A stretch of 64,000 nucleotides of DNA. It comes from Prevotella merdae (GTDB lineage Bacteria > Bacteroidota > Bacteroidia > Bacteroidales > Bacteroidaceae). Position numbers and translations under genes: made by a program. A model generated the notes under the pieces. It was not told the DNA's origin, made no database searches, and saw only the letters and a list, made by a program, of their open reading frames with translations. This document shows positions 58,023-64,000 of the stretch, in pieces. The first letter of the stretch is position 1; each line of letters opens with the position of its first letter. The DNA is taken from the NCBI RefSeq assembly GCF_900290275.1, contig NZ_LT985324.1, forward strand, positions 62,733 to 126,732, written 5' to 3'.

Positions 58023-59750
58023 TCAGTCGTCTTCTTCGGCCGGTCTGATATCTTCAATCTGCAGCTGCACCATATTGCGCTTAAACACGTTGTCCTCGAT
58101 GGTGTAGGCAATGTCAAAGCTACGTTTCGACTTGATGTATCTTGCCGAAGCGCTCTGTCCGAAAGCAATGCCGTTGACCACGTTGCTCGATTTTGAGTCT
58201 ACCAGCTCAAGCTTTATGTGCTCTTGTTCTCTGCCCACAACCTTGCTTGTGCCGTAGTCGTAAACACCTGTGGTGCAGAACAGTGGCTTGGGGTTGCATG
58301 GTCCGAAGGGGGCAAAGCGCTTAAGATCCGAGTGCAACTTCTTGGTAATGTCTCTAAAGTCAATCTCGGCATCAATATTCAGCATAGCCTCGGTTTGTTC
58401 GGGCTGTATGTGCTCATCAACATATTGCTGGAACCGTTTGCGGAACTGCTGAATGTCGTTCCACCGCAAAGTCAGTCCGGCAGCATATGTATGTCCGCCA
58501 AAGTTTACCAGCAAGTCGCGGCAACTCTTTATAGCCGAGTATACATCAAAACCAGTAACGCTACGTGCCGACCCCGTAGCAAAGTCGCCATCACGAGTCA
58601 GCACTACCGTAGGCCGGAAGTAAATTTCGGTAAGTCTGGATGCCACAATACCTATAACACCCTTCTTCCAGTTTTCATCGTACAGCACAATAGACGATCT
58701 GTGGCATTGGCTCTCCAGTCGCGACACAATATGATTGGCCTCCTCCGTCATCTGCTTGTCTATGTCCTTGCGCTGTTCGTTGTAACAGTCGATGTGCTTA
58801 GCCTTTTCCAGAGCGCCCGCAAAGTCTTTCTCCACAAGCAAGTCCACACTCTCGCGTCCATTCTCCATACGTCCCGATGCGTTGATGCGCGGCCCAATCT
58901 TGAAGATTATGTCGCTCATGGATATGTCTCTGCCCCCCAGTCCGCATATGTCGATAATAGCCTTCAGTCCAATGCTTGGGTTTTGGTTAAGTGTCTTCAG
59001 ACCGTGTAAGGCAAGAATGCGGTTCTCGTCTGTCACAGGAACAATGTCGGCGGCAATACTCACGGCGCAAAGGTCGAGCAATGGTATGAGTCGTGCAAAC
59101 GGAATGCCGTTGTTCTTGGCAAAGGCTTGCATTAGCTTAAACCCAACACCACATCCGCAAAGATGCTTGAACGGATAGCTGTCGTCAGGGCGTTTGGGGT
59201 TAAGTATAGCCACAGCAGGCGGCAGTTCCTCATCGGGCATGTGGTGGTCGCAAATGATGAAGTCGATGCCAAGCGACTTGGCATAGGCTATTTCCTCCAC
59301 TGCCTTTATGCCGCAGTCCAGTATAATGACAAGCTTCACGCCAGCCTCCTTGGCATAGTCAATACCCTTCTTGCTCACGCCGTAGCCCTCGTCGTAGCGG
59401 TCGGGTATGTAGTATTCAATATTCGAGTAGAACTGTTGTATGAATTTGTACACCAGTGCCACTGCCGTGCATCCGTCCACGTCGTAGTCGCCATAAACCA
59501 GTATGCGCTCCTTGCGCCCCATAGCGTCGTTCAGACGGTCTACGGCAAGGTCCATGTCCTTCATGAGGAACGGGTTGATAAGGTCGGCCAGCTGCGGGTG
59601 GAAGAATCTTTTGGCAGCCGACTCTGTTGTTATGCCGCGTCTGATGAGCAGCCAGGCGAGTATTGGGCTGATATTCAGCTTCGCCCCCAGTTCGTCGGCC
59701 GCCTGTTTCTCCTCTGTCGTAGGTGGCTTGTAATTCCATTTGAATAACAT
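58023..59750 (-). CDS. recJ: single-stranded-DNA-specific exonuclease
   Basis: A 575-residue RecJ, a 5'-3' exonuclease on single-stranded DNA. DHH-superfamily motifs are VYGDYDVDGCTA (aspartates 88, 90, 92), IILDCG and FIICDHHMPDE (DHH at 168-170). The DHHA1 region has GVIGIVASRLTEIYFRPTVV and VNFGGHTYAAGLTL, followed by an OB-like domain. RecQ unwinding and RecJ digestion act together in end resection, so the recJ-recQ operon is functionally coherent. Confidence 0.95.
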   Translation of the reverse strand: MLFKWNYKPPTTEEKQAADELGAKLNISPILAWLLIRRGITTESAAKRFFHPQLADLINPFLMKDMDLAVDRLNDAMGRKERILVYGDYDVDGCTAVALVYKFIQQFYSNIEYYIPDRYDEGYGVSKKGIDYAKEAGVKLVIILDCGIKAVEEIAYAKSLGIDFIICDHHMPDEELPPAVAILNPKRPDDSYPFKHLCGCGVGFKLMQAFAKNNGIPFARLIPLLDLCAVSIAADIVPVTDENRILALHGLKTLNQNPSIGLKAIIDICGLGGRDISMSDIIFKIGPRINASGRMENGRESVDLLVEKDFAGALEKAKHIDCYNEQRKDIDKQMTEEANHIVSRLESQCHRSSIVLYDENWKKGVIGIVASRLTEIYFRPTVVLTRDGDFATGSARSVTGFDVYSAIKSCRDLLVNFGGHTYAAGLTLRWNDIQQFRKRFQQYVDEHIQPEQTEAMLNIDAEIDFRDITKKLHSDLKRFAPFGPCNPKPLFCTTGVYDYGTSKVVGREQEHIKLELVDSKSSNVVNGIAFGQSASARYIKSKRSFDIAYTIEDNVFKRNMVQLQIEDIRPAEEDD

Positions 59751-59888
59751 TATATATAGTATTTGTTTTTTCTTTTTCGGTGTGTGGGGTGGCGGTGTGC
59801 TTGCCTGTTATATGGGCAAACCGCGTGTAAAGTTACAAAAATATTACGTAACAATGTAAGAATGCTAAGGTTTTAAAGTATTTTTTTG

Positions 59889-59896
59889 TAATTTTG
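59889..59896 (+). promoter_or_regulatory. -7 element of the DUF1846 gene
   Basis: TAATTTTG at 59889-59896, 21 bp before the ATG at 59918. It supports that start over the in-frame codon at 59894, which lies inside the element. Confidence 0.55.
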
Positions 59897-59917
59897 CAAG
59901 CTGTAATTTGTATCAGT

Positions 59918-61381
59918 ATGAAAATAGGATTCGACAACGAGAAGTATCAGAAGATTCAGTCTGAACACATTAAGGAACGTATTTCACAGTTTGACGGAAA
60001 ATTGTACCTCGAACTTGGGGGCAAGCTTTTCGACGACCATCATGCTAGCCGTGTGCTTCCGGGCTTTATGCCCGACAGCAAATTGCGCATGTTTCAGAAA
60101 ATTAGCGACAGCATCGAGATTGTTATCGTTATCAGTGCCACCGACATCGAGAAGAACAAGAAGCGTGCCGACCTTGGCATAACCTATGACGAGGACGTGC
60201 TGCGTTTGCGTGGCGAGTTTCAGAACCGTGGCTTTATGGTTGGTTCGGTTGTTATAACCCACTACAACGGGCAGCCCGCCGCCATTGCCTTTCGCCAGCG
60301 GTTGGAGCGCGACGGCATCAACACCTATTGCCATTACCTTATTGAGGGCTATCCTCACAACGTGGACCTCATAGCGTCGGACGAGGGATTTGGCAAGAAT
60401 GACTATGTTGAAACCCGTCGCCCCTTGGTTATTGTTACGGCTCCGGGCCCTGGCAGCGGCAAGATGGCTGTATGCCTTAGCCAGTTGTACAACGAGCACA
60501 AGCGTGGCGTGCGTGCAGGATATGCCAAGTTTGAGACTTTCCCTGTATGGAATCTGCCCTTGAAGCACCCAGTAAACATTGCATACGAGGCTGCCACTGC
60601 CGACCTGAACGACGTCAACATGATTGACCCCTTCCACCTTGAGGCTTACAACAAGATAGCTGTAAACTACAATCGCGACATCGAGATATTCCCCGTGCTC
60701 AACGCCCTGTTCGAGGGTATCTACGGCAGCAATCCATACAAGTCGCCTACGGATATGGGGGTCAATATGGTGGGCTTCTGCATAAGCGACGACGACGCTT
60801 GCTGCGAGGCCTCAAAGAACGAGATTGTACGCCGCTACTATGCAGCCACCAACAAACTTGCATGTGGAGCTTGCAACGAGCCGGAGATACAGAAGATACG
60901 GATGCTTTTCAATCAGGCTAAGATAACAACCGACTTCCGTCGATGCACCGTTGCCGCCAAGAACTTTAAGAAGGAGACGGGCCATACATCGTCGGCCATA
61001 GAACTTGAGGACGGCACCATAATTACGGCTAAGTCGAGCGAGCTGCTGGGATGTTCGGCTGCCCTACTGCTCAATGTAATGAAGCATCTTGCCGGCATCC
61101 ATCACGACGTAAAACTTATACCGCAGTCGATGATTGAGCCTATACAGCATACCAAGATTAGCTATCTGGGCGGTCGCAATCCGCGCCTCCATACCGATGA
61201 GGTTCTTGTGGCATTGTCGGTATTGTCGGAGAAGGACGACAACTGTCGCCGTGCCCTTGAGCAGCTGCCAAAACTACGTGGATGCCAGGTGCATTGCACC
61301 GTTATACTGAGCGATGTCGACCAGAAGATATTTAAGAAGCTTGGTGTTGACATCACTTGCGAACCTGTGCTAAAGAGATAA
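59918..61381 (+). CDS. DUF1846 family protein
   Basis: A 487-residue protein matching DUF1846 over its full length: MKIGFDNEKYQKIQSEHIKE, ERISQFDGKLYLELGGKLFD, SDEGFGKNDYVETRRPLVIV, TAPGPGSGKMAVCLSQLYNE and STDMGVNMVGF-like VNMVGFCISDD. The P-loop-like GPGSGK and alpha/beta core suggest nucleotide binding. Function is unknown; homologs are conserved in anaerobic Firmicutes and Bacteroidetes. It is a single-gene transcript with its own terminator. Confidence 0.9.
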   Translation: MKIGFDNEKYQKIQSEHIKERISQFDGKLYLELGGKLFDDHHASRVLPGFMPDSKLRMFQKISDSIEIVIVISATDIEKNKKRADLGITYDEDVLRLRGEFQNRGFMVGSVVITHYNGQPAAIAFRQRLERDGINTYCHYLIEGYPHNVDLIASDEGFGKNDYVETRRPLVIVTAPGPGSGKMAVCLSQLYNEHKRGVRAGYAKFETFPVWNLPLKHPVNIAYEAATADLNDVNMIDPFHLEAYNKIAVNYNRDIEIFPVLNALFEGIYGSNPYKSPTDMGVNMVGFCISDDDACCEASKNEIVRRYYAATNKLACGACNEPEIQKIRMLFNQAKITTDFRRCTVAAKNFKKETGHTSSAIELEDGTIITAKSSELLGCSAALLLNVMKHLAGIHHDVKLIPQSMIEPIQHTKISYLGGRNPRLHTDEVLVALSVLSEKDDNCRRALEQLPKLRGCQVHCTVILSDVDQKIFKKLGVDITCEPVLKR

Positions 61382-61401
61382 AAAGAACGGAATAATAAGA
61401 A

Positions 61402-61462
61402 TAAAAAAAAAACGACAATTACACGAGATTGGGAAGGTACTCGTGTAATTGTCGTTTTTTAG
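61402..61462. terminator. bidirectional terminator
   Basis: AACGACAATTACACGAG (61411-61427) pairs with CTCGTGTAATTGTCGTT (61440-61456), with A runs before and T runs after. It separates the convergent DUF1846 and beta-helix genes. Confidence 0.85.
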
Positions 61463-61475
61463 GTTCATACATTAA

Positions 61476-62858
61476 CTATAGTGCGGCACCAAACTGTGTT
61501 GTTGGTATTGGCGCTGCGAAGTAGTAGTTTTGGTCGTTGCAGTTGTCAAGGAACATAACTTTCTTCATACCAAAGAATGCAAGTCCGGTAGGGAAGATGC
61601 GCTGTATACCAGTAAAACCACCCGACAGAGCAGGACTACCCTGCTGAAGATTGAAATTCCATGAGCGGTCGAAGGCAAGCGGAGCGCCCTGCTGCACGTT
61701 GTCAATCTCGCAGTTGATGTTCATCTTATCGCTCTGCTTGAAGTTCTTTAACAGCGGATTGAGCTGTCCTGCCACGCTGCTCTTTATGTCGTTGTCGTTC
61801 CAGATAATCATGTCGGCATTCTTCGACATTTGCTTCACACCAGTTTCGGTTGAAGCGAAATAGTAGTTGGGGGCTACTGTAGAGTGTTCGAGGTCGGCAC
61901 CGTCCTTCTTAGGCTGTTTCAAGCCATAGCGGCAGTCGTATACAAGGTTGTTGACAAATGTCGGTGCAATAGCCTTCTCAAGCCAGACGCTTCCACCCTT
62001 CTTGTTCTTGGCGCGACGCCAACCGCAGTTTACTATAGTGTTGTTGTAGGCAGTGAGCTGTGTAAGCGGGATAAGCTCGCTGTTGCCGCTGTTAGACAGC
62101 TTGAAAGCATTGGTGCAAGCATTGTATATGATGTTGTTGGCAATATCGAGCTTGCAACCCGCTTTAACGTTGATAGCCTCGCCACCGTCTGTGGCATTGC
62201 CGTTGTCGGCAAATATACAGTTGTATATCACACCTTGGCCTCCTGTGAAATAGGTTTGGTCGTTGTAGTTGTCGTGCAAGAAACTGTTTGCCATTACAAA
62301 TTTGCCATTCACGTTGCAGAAGTGGAATGCAGGCACGCCACCATCGATAGTGCTCTTGAAAAGGTGGTTTTGGAATGATGCCGATGATTCGGTAGGTGTT
62401 GCTCCGGCATAAGCCAAATCCACGTGGTTGAGCACAACCTCCTGGCTGTTGTATCCACAGATGATGCCACCCCAATCCTCAGTCTTCTTTGTGTCTGATG
62501 TAAAGGTTACGGGATGCTCGGTTGTTCCCATGCAATATAGATTGCCAAGCACCACAATCTCGATAGGCACCTGCACATCCGACTTGCATGTTACGGTTAC
62601 ACCTGGCTCTATATAGAGCGATGTGCCTACAGGTATCTCCACACTTTCTGTAAGCGTAGTGTCCTTGGTCCATACAACTGAGCCAATTGGGTATTCGGCA
62701 ATCTTGGTCTTAAGAACTTCGGTAGAACCTTGGTTCTGGTTGCTGCCATTGTTGTTAAACTCATAAGGGTTGATGTTGTCGTTCTCGCACGACGAGCCTA
62801 CAAAGGCAGCTGCTGCCATAAGAAGCATTGCAGCAATGTTTTTGTTATTTCTTTTCAT
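61476..62858 (-). CDS. surface lipoprotein with predicted right-handed beta-helix
   Basis: A 460-residue lipoprotein (signal with lipobox cysteine 24, AAAAFVGSSC), then an asparagine-rich linker (30-45). The body has the regular short-strand pattern of parallel beta-helix proteins: GTSLYIEPGVTVTCKSD, VVLGNLYCMGTTEHPVTFTS, DWGGIICGYNSQEVVLNHVD, CKLDIANNIIYNACTNAFKL and TAYNNTIVNCGW. It sits 15 bp downstream of a TonB-dependent receptor, so it is likely the receptor's outer-membrane partner. Ligand unknown. Confidence 0.8.
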   Translation of the reverse strand: MKRNNKNIAAMLLMAAAAFVGSSCENDNINPYEFNNNGSNQNQGSTEVLKTKIAEYPIGSVVWTKDTTLTESVEIPVGTSLYIEPGVTVTCKSDVQVPIEIVVLGNLYCMGTTEHPVTFTSDTKKTEDWGGIICGYNSQEVVLNHVDLAYAGATPTESSASFQNHLFKSTIDGGVPAFHFCNVNGKFVMANSFLHDNYNDQTYFTGGQGVIYNCIFADNGNATDGGEAINVKAGCKLDIANNIIYNACTNAFKLSNSGNSELIPLTQLTAYNNTIVNCGWRRAKNKKGGSVWLEKAIAPTFVNNLVYDCRYGLKQPKKDGADLEHSTVAPNYYFASTETGVKQMSKNADMIIWNDNDIKSSVAGQLNPLLKNFKQSDKMNINCEIDNVQQGAPLAFDRSWNFNLQQGSPALSGGFTGIQRIFPTGLAFFGMKKVMFLDNCNDQNYYFAAPIPTTQFGAAL

Positions 62859-62873
62859 ATCGTTTTTGTCTAA

Positions 62874-64000
62874 TTATATTTTCACTCTAACTCCGACAAG
62901 ATACGTTCTACCATATTTATATGTTCCTACAATAGTCTTGTCCGAGCTTTGTCCCTCATATTCGAGGTTGCTCTGGTTTACAGTTTTGAGATAACGCTCG
63001 CGCTTTGCGTCAAGCAGATTGTTTGCTTTCAGGAATACCGACACGCCGCAAGGAAACTTCTTCTCCATACTGAAGTCGAGTCCGAACATTGCCTTATCCC
63101 ACTGGTCGGCATCCTTAAACGGCGACACAAGGGCAAGCTTAGTACCTGTGTAGGATGCAGCAAGCTGAGCGTTCCATCCGTAGTTGGTGTCCTTGTACAG
63201 CAAGGAGAGGTTGGCTGTGTGCGGGGCCTGATTTACGAGCGGACGGCTTTGTGTAACACCTGTCTTATACTCGGCGCTGCCTTCCTTATACTCGCGCTTG
63301 CTGGTTGTTATTCTTGAGTGGGTGTAGGTATAATTGGCCTTAATGCCGAAGTGGCGTATGTACTTCACCACGTCAATCTCGAAACCATAGTTCTTGGCAT
63401 TGCCAAGGTTGTCGGGCATATAGTAAGCATCGGCTCCGCTGCCCAACTTGCCGTCGGCAGCCACGAACACCTGCTCAATAGGATCTTGCAGATACTTATA
63501 AAACACGCCTGCCAACACTTGCTCGGTAGCCGATGGGAACCACTCCCAACGCAAGTCTATATTGTCGATGCGTGCTCGCTTAAGGTTAGGGTTACCCTTC
63601 TCCTGATACTCCTCGCCCATAATCTGGTAAGGCACAATCTCGTAGAAGCCCGGACGGTTGATAGAGCGATAGTACGAAAGGCGCACGTTCATCTTCTTTG
63701 TCGGTGTCCACTTGAGCGATGCCGATGGCAACCAGTCCCAATAGCTTTGCTCGCCTACCTGTCCCATGTTGCGGAACTTCTGCAGCATAGTGTATATCTG
63801 GTTGGTATGCTCGGCACGCAAGCCAGCGTTCAGTTCGCCCCATCTGCTCTTAAGAGTTGTCATGATGTAGGCAGCGCCAATGTGTTCCTTCGAGTCGTAG
63901 TTGAGCTGTGATGCCTGCGAGTATGGTGTCTTGCAAGTCCAGTCGATAGCTGCAAACTGGTCAAAGCCGTTGCCGTCGAGTTTCTGCGATATGTCGGTAG
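62874..64000 (-). CDS. TonB-dependent receptor, C-terminal part (runs off the window)
   Basis: The frame is open from the stop at 62874 to the right edge, at least 375 codons. The sequence is outer-membrane beta-barrel: HIGAAYIMTTLKSRWGELNA, GLRAEHTNQIYTML, ASLKWTPTKKMNVRLSYYRS, YEIVPYQIMGEEYQEKGNPN, RLRWEWFPSATEQ-like DLRWEWFPSATEQVLAGVFY and a final strand YKYGRTYLVGVRVKI ending in a hydrophobic residue. Plug domain and signal are outside the window. It belongs to the carboxypeptidase-regulatory-like receptor group that pairs with surface lipoproteins. Confidence 0.9.
   Translation of the reverse strand, partial: TDISQKLDGNGFDQFAAIDWTCKTPYSQASQLNYDSKEHIGAAYIMTTLKSRWGELNAGLRAEHTNQIYTMLQKFRNMGQVGEQSYWDWLPSASLKWTPTKKMNVRLSYYRSINRPGFYEIVPYQIMGEEYQEKGNPNLKRARIDNIDLRWEWFPSATEQVLAGVFYKYLQDPIEQVFVAADGKLGSGADAYYMPDNLGNAKNYGFEIDVVKYIRHFGIKANYTYTHSRITTSKREYKEGSAEYKTGVTQSRPLVNQAPHTANLSLLYKDTNYGWNAQLAASYTGTKLALVSPFKDADQWDKAMFGLDFSMEKKFPCGVSVFLKANNLLDAKRERYLKTVNQSNLEYEGQSSDKTIVGTYKYGRTYLVGVRVKI

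Noticed and set aside
56848..58107. Long plus-strand frame of 419 codons
   Set aside because: It is antisense to recQ across conserved helicase motifs, so it is a mirror of a GC-biased coding strand.

Overview
The window reads as a Bacteroidetes (Bacteroidales) chromosome, most likely Prevotella/Segatella-like. The clues are TAnnTTTG-type -7 promoter elements with TTG about 19 bp upstream, weak Shine-Dalgarno use, family content (DUF3408, DUF3871, DUF4348, GH92, DUF1846, a VorB-type 2-oxoacid oxidoreductase, Rpn nuclease) and dispersed TTAACTC intergenic repeats. Genus is inferred from gene content only.

Bases 1 to about 30,075 are accessory DNA. At 1-4,720 lies the end of an integrative element: a DUF3408 protein, two helix-turn-helix proteins, a RhuM-like protein and two tyrosine recombinases of the Bacteroides type, followed by a C-terminal remnant of a third recombinase at 5,003-5,179. 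At 6,039-9,711 there is a nested insertion: a bacterial class C group II intron sits directly behind a terminator, and an IS1182-like element is inserted in the loop of intron domain VI with an 8-bp target duplication. The insertion also replaced the C terminus of a primase-like (VirE_N) protein. Bases 9,659-23,470 hold a replication and recombination module: a VirE_N protein with an SF2-like helicase, then DUF3871, a DUF1071-type annealing protein, a PD-(D/E)XK exonuclease, a chain of tightly coupled small ORFs, a serine recombinase and an Api92-like protein. Bases 23,640-28,111 hold a tight minus-strand operon of seven genes built around an AAA+ ATPase. It includes a WG-repeat-like protein, a two-helix membrane protein, three small proteins sharing a C-terminal LV(V/I)L tail, and a DUF6140-like protein. 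This is the best candidate here for an undescribed system. An XRE regulator and a full-length RhuM protein follow, and the accessory DNA stops against the 3' fragment of a host gene at 30,076-30,261.

Bases 30,300-64,000 are ordinary core genome: an FAD-dependent dehydrogenase, a PLD/cardiolipin synthase-like protein, Kdo synthesis (KdsD-like isomerase, KdsA), pheS, a DUF4348 lipoprotein, murB, an MBL hydrolase, an envelope-stress-like trio (YtxH, holin-X-like, small protein), a SPOR lipoprotein, ruvX, def, a large TPR protein, a GHL10-type hydrolase, a GH92 mannosidase, an Rpn-type nuclease beside a complete IS982-type element (7-bp target duplication), a four-gene 2-oxoacid:ferredoxin oxidoreductase operon, a one-TPR small protein, folD, ffh, recQ, recJ, a DUF1846 protein, a beta-helix lipoprotein and the C-terminal part of a TonB-dependent receptor that runs off the right edge.
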